Assembly (NCBI RefSeq): GCF_003116035.1
Contig: NZ_LGQW01000015.1
Span: 4,785,279-4,849,278 of the forward strand
Length of the DNA stretch: 64,000 bases
Direction: 5' to 3'
Source of the DNA: Azospirillum sp. TSH64
GTDB lineage: Bacteria; Pseudomonadota; Alphaproteobacteria; Azospirillales; Azospirillaceae
The translations under genes were made by a program, and so were the position numbers. Shown here piece by piece: positions 51,040 to 59,592 of this stretch. Within the stretch, counting starts at the first letter, position 1. Each line of letters starts with the position of its first letter. Below the pieces are notes generated by a model. That model was not told where the DNA came from and ran no database searches. It saw nothing but the letters and a program-made list of their open reading frames with translations.

Positions 51040-53559
51040 TCAGAACTCCTTCCAGTCGTCGTCGTCGCTGGTGCTGTGCTTCAGGACCGGGACCGCGGCG
51101 GCGGTGGTGCGGGTGGGTGAGTCGGCGCGGGCGGACGGCTTGGCCGTCGCATGGGCCGTGCCGTTGCCGCGGGCGGCGGGCTTCGCCGCCGGCTTGGCGG
51201 TGGCGCGGGTGGGAGCCGGAGCGCGGCGGGTGGTGGTGACCGCGGGTGCGGCCTGGACCGCCGCCATCGCGCGCGGCGCCTGGGCATAACCGAAGCCGGT
51301 CGTGCCGAAGCCGGCCGCCTGATCGAACTTGAAGAAGCCGACCAGCGACTTCAGGTCGGTGGCCTGTCCGCTCATCGCCTGGGCGGCGGCGGTGGTTTCC
51401 TCCACCAGGGCGGCGTTCTTCTGGGTCATCTCGTCCATGTTGGCGACGGTCGAGTTGATCTCGTCGAGCGCCGTCGCCTGTTCGGCCGAGGCCGAGGCCA
51501 TCTCGGCGATCAGCGTCGCCACCTGCTGCACCCCGGACACGATGCCCTGCAGCGCGTCGCCGGCCTTGCTGACCAGATCGACGCCGTCCTTGACCTGGGC
51601 GTCGCTGTCCAGGATCAGGCCCTTGATCTCCTTCGAGGCCTGGGCGGAGCGCTGGGCGAGCTGCCGCACCTCCTGCGCCACCACGGCGAAGCCGCGCCCG
51701 GCGTCGCCGGCCCGCGCCGCCTCCACCGCCGCGTTCAGCGCCAGCAGGTTGGTCTGGAAGGCGATCTCGTCGATCACGCCGATGATGTCGGTGATCTTGC
51801 GGCTGGATTCCTCGATCCGGCGCATCGCCTCGATGGCGGAGCCGGCGACGCCGCCGCCCGACTCGGCGGACCCGCGGGCCTGGGCCGCCATCACGTTGGC
51901 GCGCTGGGCGTTCTCGGCGTTGGAGCGCACGGTCGCCCCCAGCTCCTCCATGCTGGCCGCGGTCTCTTCCAGCGAGGATGCCTGCTGTTCGGTGCGGTCG
52001 GCGAGGTCGGAGGATCCCAGCGACACTTCCGCGGCGGCGGCGGCGATGGTCTCGGCGGCCTGGGTGATCTGGCCGACGATCTCCGTCAGACGGGTGGAGG
52101 TGGTGTTGACGTCGGTCTTCACCCGCTCGAAGGCGCCCTGGTAGTCGCGGGTGACTCGGCGGTTCAGGTCGCCCTGGGCCAGCGCCGACAGCACCTCGCC
52201 CAGGTCGGCGATCACCGCCTCCACCGTGTCGGTCAGGCGGTTGATGCCTTCCGACATGGTCCTGTAGAAGCCGTCCTTGCCGGCCAGATCGATGCGGCGC
52301 TCCAGGTCGCCCTTCGACACGGCGTCGATCAGGGTGGCGATCTCCTCGCCGATGGCCTGCTCGCGGGCGCGCTGGGCCTCGGCGGCGCGGCGTTCGGCCT
52401 CCAGCCTCTCGCGCTCCGCCTCGTCCATCCGCTTCTTCTCGATGGCGTTCTCCTTGAACACCAGCACGGCCTTGGCCATGCTGCCGATCTCGTCGCGGTT
52501 GGCGAGCGCCGGAACGTCCACCGTGAGGTTGCCGGCGGCCAGTTCGGTCATCGTGCCGGTCATCTGCACCACCGGGCGGACGATGGAGCGCGCGGTGACC
52601 AGCGCCACCAAGATGCCGATCATGAGAGCGCCGACCGCCATGCCGATCAGCAGGCTGCGGGTCTTCTCCATGTCGCTCTGCGAGGCGGACAGCACGGCTC
52701 CGCGCGCCTCCGCCTGGGAGGCGATGGTCTTCTCCACCAGGGTGGCGAATTCCTCCGCCTCGCCGGTCATGGTGCGGAAGGCCAGGGTCTGGGCATCGTT
52801 GACCGCGGCGACCACCCGGTTGAAGCTGTCCAGATAGCGAGTGGAGAGCTGGATCGTCTCCTCGACGTCGCGCTTCTGCACCGGGTCGGCGATGCGGGCC
52901 GACAGCGGGCCGGCCGCCTTGAGGAAGGAGTCCATCCGGCCGCGCGTCTCGTCCGCCGACTTCGCCGTCTGGTCCGTCAGGAAGCGCTGGGCGCTGAGGC
53001 GGGCGAGGACCAGCATCTCCTGCACCTGACCGGCGCGCGCCGCAGTCTCGAAATCGCCGGCGGCGATGCCGGCGGCGATCGTCCGGCTCAACCCTTCCCG
53101 CGCCTTCAGGCCGGCCGGCACCAGCTCGTCCGCCACCAGCCGGTCACGCTGCTCGCGCAGCTTGACCAGCTGGGCAAAGTTGGCGGTGTAGCTGTCGAAC
53201 TGCCGGATCATCGCCTCCAGATTGGCGCGGCGGCCGGGATCCTGCGTGGCGTCGCGGATGGAGCGCAGCATGTCGCCGAGCTTCTTCTGCTGCGTCTGGA
53301 TCGGAGCGATCAGGGCGTTGTTGCCGGAGAAGGAGTAGTTGACCGCGTTGCGGCGCATGTCCGACACCGAGCCGTCCACGTCGGACAGCCGCAGCGAACC
53401 GTCGGAGATCGTCGCGTAACGGGTGAAGCCTTCCTCCACCGTCGACAGGGACCGGACGCCCAGCGCTGCCACCAGGACGAGGAGGGCGAGGATCAGAAGG
53501 AAACCCACCTGGATGCGGGTGCCCACCTTGAAACGGCCGGCGAAGCTGGCGTTCTGCAT
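51040..53559 (-). CDS. Methyl-accepting chemotaxis protein
   Basis: 839 residues from the ATG at 53559. Transmembrane helix 1 (VGFLLILALLVLVAALGV) is followed by a long helical periplasmic sensor (~55-330, HBM-like double bundle), helix 2 (LLIGMAVGALMIGILVALVT), a HAMP plus further HAMP-like stretches (~355-560), and a signalling domain with the hairpin tip EIAFQTNLLALNAAVEAARAG and GFAVVAQEVRQLAQRSA. After an Ala/Pro/Arg-rich linker it ends DDDDWKEF, like the WxxF tethers that bind CheR/CheB. The ligand is unknown. No che genes are adjacent. Confidence 0.95.
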   Translation of the reverse strand: MQNASFAGRFKVGTRIQVGFLLILALLVLVAALGVRSLSTVEEGFTRYATISDGSLRLSDVDGSVSDMRRNAVNYSFSGNNALIAPIQTQQKKLGDMLRSIRDATQDPGRRANLEAMIRQFDSYTANFAQLVKLREQRDRLVADELVPAGLKAREGLSRTIAAGIAAGDFETAARAGQVQEMLVLARLSAQRFLTDQTAKSADETRGRMDSFLKAAGPLSARIADPVQKRDVEETIQLSTRYLDSFNRVVAAVNDAQTLAFRTMTGEAEEFATLVEKTIASQAEARGAVLSASQSDMEKTRSLLIGMAVGALMIGILVALVTARSIVRPVVQMTGTMTELAAGNLTVDVPALANRDEIGSMAKAVLVFKENAIEKKRMDEAERERLEAERRAAEAQRAREQAIGEEIATLIDAVSKGDLERRIDLAGKDGFYRTMSEGINRLTDTVEAVIADLGEVLSALAQGDLNRRVTRDYQGAFERVKTDVNTTSTRLTEIVGQITQAAETIAAAAAEVSLGSSDLADRTEQQASSLEETAASMEELGATVRSNAENAQRANVMAAQARGSAESGGGVAGSAIEAMRRIEESSRKITDIIGVIDEIAFQTNLLALNAAVEAARAGDAGRGFAVVAQEVRQLAQRSAQASKEIKGLILDSDAQVKDGVDLVSKAGDALQGIVSGVQQVATLIAEMASASAEQATALDEINSTVANMDEMTQKNAALVEETTAAAQAMSGQATDLKSLVGFFKFDQAAGFGTTGFGYAQAPRAMAAVQAAPAVTTTRRAPAPTRATAKPAAKPAARGNGTAHATAKPSARADSPTRTTAAAVPVLKHSTSDDDDWKEF

Positions 53560-53832
53560 GGTCAAATGCCTTGGTCTGCGGATCGGGTCGAACGCGATAC
53601 GCCCGGCAGGGTAGAGGAAAGTGGTTTCCAGTCCGTTGCCATGGCGCAAGGAAATGCACGGAAAGCGCCCCTGGGGCGCGGCAAAATCGTGTCAAAGCCG
53701 TGACCCGGGGCTTTGACGATGCGGCCGCGGTCCCTAGGTTACGTCGCCTGCACAGCATTCGGGCGACGGTCCTTCGGGGGCCGGTCTTCCCTGGGCCGGC
53801 AGACATCACCGTAAAGGCTACTGAAAAATCCG

Positions 53833-55740
53833 ATGCGCCGCAGCCTCCCGCCGACCTCCGACACCAGCGCCTTCACCCGCCCGTCCGGCGACCTGCGGGC
53901 CGCGATCCGCTCGCTCGGCCCCTACATCTGGCCCCGCGATTCCGTGGAAACGCGGGTGCGGGTGGTGCTGGCGATGCTTCTGCTGATCGGCGCCAAGGTC
54001 GCCAACGTCTATGTGCCGATCTTCTACAAGCATGCGGTGGACGCGCTGACGCCCGCCAGCGCCGGCGGCAGTGCCGGATTGGGAGGGGGCCCGGGTGCGG
54101 TGGTCGCCATCCCGCTGGGACTGATCGTCGCATACGGCCTTGCCCGCGTGACCTCGCTGGTCTTCGCCGAACTGCGCGACGCCGTCTTCGCCACGGTGGC
54201 TCAGCGGACCATCCGCCGGGTGGCGCTGTCGGTGTTCCGGCACCTGCACGCGCTGTCGCTGCGCTTCCATCTGGAACGCCAGACCGGCGGCCTGACCCGC
54301 TCGCTGGAGCGCGGAACCCGCGCCATCGAGTCGCTGCTGCGCTACACCCTGTTCTCCATCGTGCCGACGCTGGTGGAGATCGCACTGGTCTGCGCCATCC
54401 TGTGGAAGCTGTTCAGCGTCTGGTTCGCGCTGGCGACCTTCGTCACGGTGATGGGCTACATCCTCTACACCTTCTTCGTGTCGGAATGGCGCATCAAGTT
54501 CCGCCGCCTGATGAACGACACCGACAGCAAGGCCAACACCAAGGCCATCGACAGCCTGCTGAACTACGAGACGGTCAAGTATTTCGGCAACGAGGAGCAT
54601 GAGGCCCGCCGCTACGACGGCGCATTGCAGAGCTACGAGAAGGCGGCGGTGCGCAGCCAGCAGAGCCTGTCGCTGCTGAATGTCGGGCAGTCGGCGATCA
54701 TCTCGCTGGGGCTGGCGGCGGTGATGGGCATGGCCGCCAAGGGCATCGTCGACGGCAGCATGTCGCTGGGCGACTTCGTTCTGGTGAACACCTATCTGTT
54801 GCAGCTCTACCAGCCGCTGAACTTCTTCGGCGTCGTCTATCGAGAGATCAAGCAGTCGCTGATCGACATCGAATCTATGGTGACGCTGCTGGCGGTCGAC
54901 CGCGAGGTGGCCGACGGCCCCGATGCGAAGCCGCTGGCGGTCGACGGGGCGGAGCTGCGCTTCGAGGGGGTGGAGTTCGGCTATGACCCGCGCCGGCCGA
55001 TCCTGAAGGATGTCAGCTTCACCGTGCCGGCCGGCAGGACGGTCGCCATCGTCGGCCCGTCGGGGGCCGGCAAGTCCACCATCAGCCGGCTGCTGTTCCG
55101 CTTCTACGACGTCAATGGCGGCCGGGTGCTGATCGATGGGCAGGACATCCGCGGGGTGACCCAGTCCTCGCTGCGGGCGTCCATCGGCATCGTCCCGCAG
55201 GACACCGTGCTGTTCAACGACACCGTCTTTTACAACATCGCCTATGGCCGCCCCGGCGCCAGCCCGGCGGAGGTGGAGCGGGCGGCCCGGCTGGCCCACA
55301 TCCACGACTTCATCATGGCGCTGCCCGACGGCTACCAGACCACGGTGGGAGAGCGCGGGCTGAAGCTGTCGGGCGGCGAGAAGCAGCGCGTCGCCATCGC
55401 CCGCACCATCCTGAAGGACCCGGCGATCCTGCTGTTCGACGAGGCGACCAGCGCGCTCGACACCCACACCGAGCGGGAAATCCAGGCCAACCTGCGCGAG
55501 GTCAGCCGCGGCCGCACCACGCTGGTGATCGCCCACCGGCTGTCCACCGTGATCGACGCCGACGAGATCCTGGTGCTGGAGGCCGGCCGGGTGATCGAAC
55601 GCGGCCACCACACCGACCTGCTGGCCGCCCGCGGCGCCTATGCCGCCCTGTGGGCACGGCAGCAGGAAGCCAGCCAAGCGGCGGTCGGGTCATCGACCGG
55701 GGGCCCGGCGCCGCTGCCCGGCGTGCTGGCACCGACCTGA
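53833..55740 (+). CDS. Atm1-type ABC exporter
   Basis: 635 residues, half-transporter. Six transmembrane helices (~40-320, with FYKHAVDAL, HLHALSLRFHLERQTGGLTR and LLNYETVKYFGNEEHEARRY, the last diagnostic of the Atm1/HMT1 branch) precede the ATPase: Walker A GPSGAGKST, signature LSGGEKQR, Walker B ILLFDEATSALD and the H-loop IAHRLST. Atm1 homologues export glutathione-based sulfur or metal compounds and protect against heavy metals. A heme oxygenase gene starts 24 bp after its stop, suggesting co-transcription. Confidence 0.94.
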   Translation: MRRSLPPTSDTSAFTRPSGDLRAAIRSLGPYIWPRDSVETRVRVVLAMLLLIGAKVANVYVPIFYKHAVDALTPASAGGSAGLGGGPGAVVAIPLGLIVAYGLARVTSLVFAELRDAVFATVAQRTIRRVALSVFRHLHALSLRFHLERQTGGLTRSLERGTRAIESLLRYTLFSIVPTLVEIALVCAILWKLFSVWFALATFVTVMGYILYTFFVSEWRIKFRRLMNDTDSKANTKAIDSLLNYETVKYFGNEEHEARRYDGALQSYEKAAVRSQQSLSLLNVGQSAIISLGLAAVMGMAAKGIVDGSMSLGDFVLVNTYLLQLYQPLNFFGVVYREIKQSLIDIESMVTLLAVDREVADGPDAKPLAVDGAELRFEGVEFGYDPRRPILKDVSFTVPAGRTVAIVGPSGAGKSTISRLLFRFYDVNGGRVLIDGQDIRGVTQSSLRASIGIVPQDTVLFNDTVFYNIAYGRPGASPAEVERAARLAHIHDFIMALPDGYQTTVGERGLKLSGGEKQRVAIARTILKDPAILLFDEATSALDTHTEREIQANLREVSRGRTTLVIAHRLSTVIDADEILVLEAGRVIERGHHTDLLAARGAYAALWARQQEASQAAVGSSTGGPAPLPGVLAPT

Positions 55741-55764
55741 GCCGGAAGCGGGGAGAACGGGATC

Positions 55765-56340
55765 ATGGGACCGGCAAGGCAGGCGCTGCGCGCCGCGACG
55801 CGGGAGAGCCACGACCGTCTGGACAAGGCCGAGGTGCTGCAGCCTCTGGTCCGGCCGGACATCACGCAGCCGCAATATGTCCGCGCGCTGGCCGTTCTCC
55901 ACGGCTTCAACGCGCCGGTGGAGCGGGGGCTGGGGGAGGACGGGGGAGACGGCGCGGCACGGCTGGCGCTGCTGCGCGAGGATCTGCGGGCGCTGGGCGC
56001 CGACCCGGACGCGCTGCCGGAGATCGCGGGGCTGCCGCCGCTGGACAGCGCGCCGGCCCGGCTGGCGGCGCGCTACGTGCTGGACGGCTCGGCCCATGGC
56101 GGACGGGCGATGCTGCCGGGGATCACCCGGGCGCTGGGCCATGACGCCCGGCGCGGCGCGCGCTTCCTGGCCTCGGACGGGCTGGACATGGCGGGGGCCT
56201 GGAAGGCGCTGATGGTCCGGCTGGAGGAGGAGCTTGCCGACCCCGCGGCGCTGGCCGTCGCCTGCGCCACCGCCGCCGGCCTGTTCGCGGCGCTGGAGAG
56301 GTGGACGGCCGAGCAGTGGGTGGGGGAGCGGAGGGCTTGA
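55765..56340 (+). CDS. Biliverdin-producing heme oxygenase
   Basis: 191 residues. Opens heme to biliverdin, CO and iron. The N-terminal LRAATRESHDRLDKAEVLQP puts the proximal heme histidine at residue 16, and ARYVLDGSAHGGRAML with GDMA-like SDGLDMAGAWKAL corresponds to the distal helix and the usual C-terminal segment. Size and motifs fit the BphO/HemO group. Such genes usually neighbour a bacteriophytochrome; none is present, and instead it follows an Atm1 exporter, which suggests iron recovery or heme/metal handling (inference). Confidence 0.88.
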   Translation: MGPARQALRAATRESHDRLDKAEVLQPLVRPDITQPQYVRALAVLHGFNAPVERGLGEDGGDGAARLALLREDLRALGADPDALPEIAGLPPLDSAPARLAARYVLDGSAHGGRAMLPGITRALGHDARRGARFLASDGLDMAGAWKALMVRLEEELADPAALAVACATAAGLFAALERWTAEQWVGERRA

Positions 56341-56412
56341 AACTGGCGCGCCGGGCCATCCCTTGATAGGGTGCCGCACCATCCTCATCCGGGTTCTGGA
56401 GACCGCTTTCCC

Positions 56413-57126
56413 ATGACCGCGCCAGCCTCGCGCATCTATTGCTCCGTCGACACCACCGAGATCGAGTCCGCCCGCCGCATCGCCGGGCAGGTGGCCGGGG
56501 CCGTCGGCGGCATCAAGCTGGGGCTGGAGTTCTTCATCGCCCAGGGGCCGGCTGGCGTCCGTGCCGTGGTGGGCGAGGACGGCCCGCCGCTGTTCCTCGA
56601 CCTGAAGCTGCACGACATCCCCAACACGGTGGCCGGCGGCGTGCGCGCGGCGCTGCCGCTGAAGCCGGCCTTCATGACCATCCACAGCGCTGGCGGCCCG
56701 GCGATGATGCGCGCGGCGGCTGAGACGGCGGCGACCGCCGGGGCGGACCGGCCGAAGATCCTGGCCGTCACCGTGCTGACCAGCCTGGACGAGGACGATC
56801 TGGGCGCGGTCGGCCAGTCGGTGCCGGTGGCCGACCAGGTGGTGCGGCTGGCGAAGCTGGCCAAGGCGTCGGGGGTGGACGGCGTCGTCTGCTCGCCGGC
56901 CGAGGTGGCGCTGGTGCGCGCCGCCTGCGGTCCCGACTTCATCCTGATGGTGCCCGGCATCCGCCCGGCCTGGGCCGCCACCAACGACCAGAAGCGCATC
57001 ATGACCCCGGCCGAGGCGCTGGCGGCCGGCGCCGACCATCTGGTGATCGGCCGTCCGATCACCGCCGATGCCGACCCGGCCGCCGCCGCCCGCCGCATCG
57101 TCGCCGAAATTGAGGGGGCCGCATGA
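56413..57126 (+). CDS. pyrF: Orotidine 5'-phosphate decarboxylase
   Basis: 237 residues from the ATG at 56413. Last step of UMP synthesis. Seen: YCSVDTTEIESA, GGIKLGLEFFIAQGP with the first catalytic Lys, LFLDLKLHDIPNTVAGG (the Asp-Lys-Asp triad segment), VDGVVCSPAEV, LMVPGIRPAWAATNDQKR and HLVIGRPITADADP with the phosphate-gripper Arg. Overlaps trpF by four bases (ATGA), so they are coupled. The pairing of pyrF with trpF is common in Rhodospirillales. Confidence 0.97.
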   Translation: MTAPASRIYCSVDTTEIESARRIAGQVAGAVGGIKLGLEFFIAQGPAGVRAVVGEDGPPLFLDLKLHDIPNTVAGGVRAALPLKPAFMTIHSAGGPAMMRAAAETAATAGADRPKILAVTVLTSLDEDDLGAVGQSVPVADQVVRLAKLAKASGVDGVVCSPAEVALVRAACGPDFILMVPGIRPAWAATNDQKRIMTPAEALAAGADHLVIGRPITADADPAAAARRIVAEIEGAA

Positions 57127-57767
57127 CCGTCGCCGCCAAGATCTGCGGGCTGAGCGAGTCCGAAAGCCTGCGCGCCGCCGTCGCCGGCGGGGCGCGCTAT
57201 GTCGGCTTCGTCTTCTATCCGCGCAGCCCGCGCGCCATCGCCCCGGCGATGGCGGCGGAGCTGGCGCGGCTGCTGCCGACCGGCGTGCGTTCCGTCGGGC
57301 TGTTCGTCGATCCCGACGACGAGTTCCTAGAGCATGTCACCGGGCAGGTCCCGCTCGACCTGATCCAGCTGCACGGCGCCGAGACGCCGCGCCGCATCGC
57401 CGAGATCAAGGCCCGCTACGCCCTGCCGGTGATGAAGGCGATCAAGATCGGCGGGCCGGAAGATTTGACCCTGGCGCTGGAGGCGGCGGCGGTCGCCGAC
57501 CGGCTGCTGTTCGACGCCAAGCCGCCGGCCAAGGTGTTGGCGCTGCCCGGCGGCAACGGCATCGCCTTCGACTGGACGATCCTGGCCGGGCGCCGCTGGC
57601 CGCGGCCCTGGATGCTGTCGGGCGGGCTGACGGTGGACAATGTCGCGGAGGCGGTGCGGGTCACCGGCGCCACCGAGGTCGATGTCTCGTCGGGCGTCGA
57701 GGACCGCCCCGGCCACAAGGATCCGGCGCTTGTCCGCTCCTTCCTTTCGGCAGTCGCGGCACTTTGA
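57123..57767 (+). CDS. trpF: Phosphoribosylanthranilate isomerase
   Basis: 214 residues. Third step of tryptophan synthesis from anthranilate. Seen: KICGLSESESLRAAVAGGA with the catalytic cysteine, YVGFVFYPRSPRAI, VGLFVDPDDEFL, IQLHGAETPRRI, LLFDAKPP with the catalytic aspartate, and the phosphate-binding MLSGGLTVDNVAEAV and DVSSGVEDRPGHKD. Starts inside the pyrF stop (ATGA). No other trp genes follow, so trpB/trpA are elsewhere. Confidence 0.97.
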   Translation: MTVAAKICGLSESESLRAAVAGGARYVGFVFYPRSPRAIAPAMAAELARLLPTGVRSVGLFVDPDDEFLEHVTGQVPLDLIQLHGAETPRRIAEIKARYALPVMKAIKIGGPEDLTLALEAAAVADRLLFDAKPPAKVLALPGGNGIAFDWTILAGRRWPRPWMLSGGLTVDNVAEAVRVTGATEVDVSSGVEDRPGHKDPALVRSFLSAVAAL

Positions 57768-57862
57768 GGATGGTCCGCCGGAATAGTGCCCTGTTTTAGA
57801 CGAATGCTTCGGCTTATCTTGATCGCATGGCGGGACCCTTCGCCGTCGGCTAGGATGCGCCC

Positions 57863-58771
57863 ATGAGCGATTCCACCACCCTGTCCACAACCGAGGCGCT
57901 TGGCGCCGTGCTCGATGAGCATCTGCGCTGGATCGGCCAGTGGCAGCGCGCCGTTTTCTACCGCGACGGCCGCGGCGGGGAACGGTCGTCTGCCCCGGCT
58001 TCCTTCCAGGCCTGGTGCCAGGCCGCCAGCCGCGACGACCTGCTGCAGCAGCCGGCGGTGCAGAAGCTGGCGAACCTGCACGAGCAGATGCACCGTCAGG
58101 CCCGGCTGATCCTGCTGAAGGCGTCGAGCGGCGAACTGCCGACCGAATCCGAGTATGAGGGGGTGATCGGCCGCTTCGAGGAGTTCATGCTGCATCTGCG
58201 GCGGATGGAGCGCGCCTTCGCCGCCGCCGCCTCCGGCCTGGATCCGCTGACCGGCCTGCGCACCCGCCGCGGCATGGGCGAGGCGCTGGAGCGCGAGCAC
58301 AACCGCTACCGCCGCACCGGCCAGCCCTTCTGCGTCGCGCTGGCCGACATCGACAAGTTCAAGGGCATCAACGACAGCTACGGCCACGACATCGGCGACC
58401 GGGTGCTGGCCGCCACCGCCGCCGTCATCAGCCGCGGCGTCCGCAGCTTCGACGAGGCCTTCCGCATGGGCGGCGAGGAGTTCCTGGTCTGCCTGAAGGA
58501 AACCGGGCTGGACGAGGGCTATGCGGTGATCGAGCGGCTGCGCGTCGACCTGATGCGCTCGCCGGTGGTGCTGCCCGACGGCCGGGTGATCCCGGTCACC
58601 GCCTCCTTCGGGCTGGTGGAGGCGGTGGCCGACCTGACCGTCGACGATCTGGTGGTCTGCGCCGACCGCGCGCTCTACCAGGCCAAGAATTCCGGCCGCA
58701 ACCGCGTGATCCGCTACGGCATCGACCGTCCGGAACCGAAGGTGGCGGCGGCGAAGGCGGTGCGGGGCTAG
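57863..58771 (+). CDS. Diguanylate cyclase with CZB-like zinc-binding domain (DgcZ-like)
   Basis: 302 residues, cytoplasmic. N-terminal ~1-105: His20 in DEHLRW, a cysteine in FQAWCQAA and HEQMH (HxxxH) follow the His-Cys-His-His order of chemoreceptor zinc-binding (CZB) domains, as in E. coli DgcZ, where zinc represses activity. C-terminal GGDEF (~125-290): LDPLTGLRTRRGM, ALADIDKFKGINDSYGHDIG and an intact GGEEF active site. RSFD exactly five residues before it is the I-site (RxxD) for product inhibition. Likely makes c-di-GMP under zinc control (inference). Monocistronic. Confidence 0.88.
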   Translation: MSDSTTLSTTEALGAVLDEHLRWIGQWQRAVFYRDGRGGERSSAPASFQAWCQAASRDDLLQQPAVQKLANLHEQMHRQARLILLKASSGELPTESEYEGVIGRFEEFMLHLRRMERAFAAAASGLDPLTGLRTRRGMGEALEREHNRYRRTGQPFCVALADIDKFKGINDSYGHDIGDRVLAATAAVISRGVRSFDEAFRMGGEEFLVCLKETGLDEGYAVIERLRVDLMRSPVVLPDGRVIPVTASFGLVEAVADLTVDDLVVCADRALYQAKNSGRNRVIRYGIDRPEPKVAAAKAVRG

Positions 58772-58866
58772 GGACAAACCGCAGCTGCCGGTCAGCCCCC
58801 TTGGCCCCGGCCCCCCAGGCGCGCTAGGATCGGGGCAACCTCACCGTCAGCCGCGATCCGGATTCC

Positions 58867-59517
58867 ATGCGCACCCTGCCCGAATTTCCCAACCTGTTCG
58901 TCCTCGACCATCCGCTGATCCAGCACAAGCTGACCCATATGCGGAACAAGGAGCGGTCGACCGGCGGGTTCCGCACCCTTCTGCGCGAGATCTCGCTGCT
59001 GATGGGTTATGAGCTGACGCGCGACATTCCGCTGACCACCGAGCGGATCGAGACGCCGCTGCAACCGATGGACGCCCCGGTGATCCTGGGCAAGAAGCTG
59101 GCGGTGGTGCCGGTGCTGCGGGCCGGGCTCGGCATGTCGGCCGGCCTGCTGGAGCTGGTGCCGTCGGCGCGCGAGGGGCATATCGGCCTCTACCGCGACC
59201 ATGACACCAAGCAGCCGCACGAATATCTGGTGAAGCTGCCGCCGGCCGACGGACGGCTGTTCATCGTCGTCGACCCGATGCTGGCGACCGGCAACTCCGC
59301 GGCTCATGCCTGCGACGTGCTGAACCGCCACGGCGTGGACGACCACAACATCCGCTTCATGGCGCTGGTCGCAGCACCCGAGGGCGTGCGCCGCTTCCAC
59401 GAGGCACACCCGGACGTGAAGGTCTTCACCGCGGCGCTGGACAGCCATCTGGACGAGAACGCCTACATCGTTCCCGGCCTGGGCGATGCCGGCGACCGCA
59501 TGTTCGGCACCAAGTAA
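58867..59517 (+). CDS. upp: Uracil phosphoribosyltransferase
   Basis: 216 residues. Salvages uracil with PRPP to UMP. Seen: HPLIQHKLTHMRNKERSTGG, FRTLLREISLLMGYELTRDI, VPVLRAGLGMSAGLLELVPS, HIGLYRDHDTKQPHEYLVKL, the PRPP loop VVDPMLATGNSAAHA, and the uracil-site end YIVPGLGDAGDRMFGT. Together with psuG it gives a route from pseudouridine-5'-phosphate to UMP. Ends at a strong terminator. Confidence 0.97.
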   Translation: MRTLPEFPNLFVLDHPLIQHKLTHMRNKERSTGGFRTLLREISLLMGYELTRDIPLTTERIETPLQPMDAPVILGKKLAVVPVLRAGLGMSAGLLELVPSAREGHIGLYRDHDTKQPHEYLVKLPPADGRLFIVVDPMLATGNSAAHACDVLNRHGVDDHNIRFMALVAAPEGVRRFHEAHPDVKVFTAALDSHLDENAYIVPGLGDAGDRMFGTK

Positions 59518-59541
59518 GGACCGGTTCAGGTCATCGTGAAG

Positions 59542-59578
59542 CGGGGCGGGTGCCGGAGGACGGCCCCGCCCCGTTTTT
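59542..59578 (+). terminator. Rho-independent terminator after upp
   Basis: CGGGGCGGG (59542-59550) pairs with CCCGCCCCG (59565-59573) and is followed by TTTTT. Confidence 0.85.
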
Positions 59579-59592
59579 CGTTGCGCCCCCGG

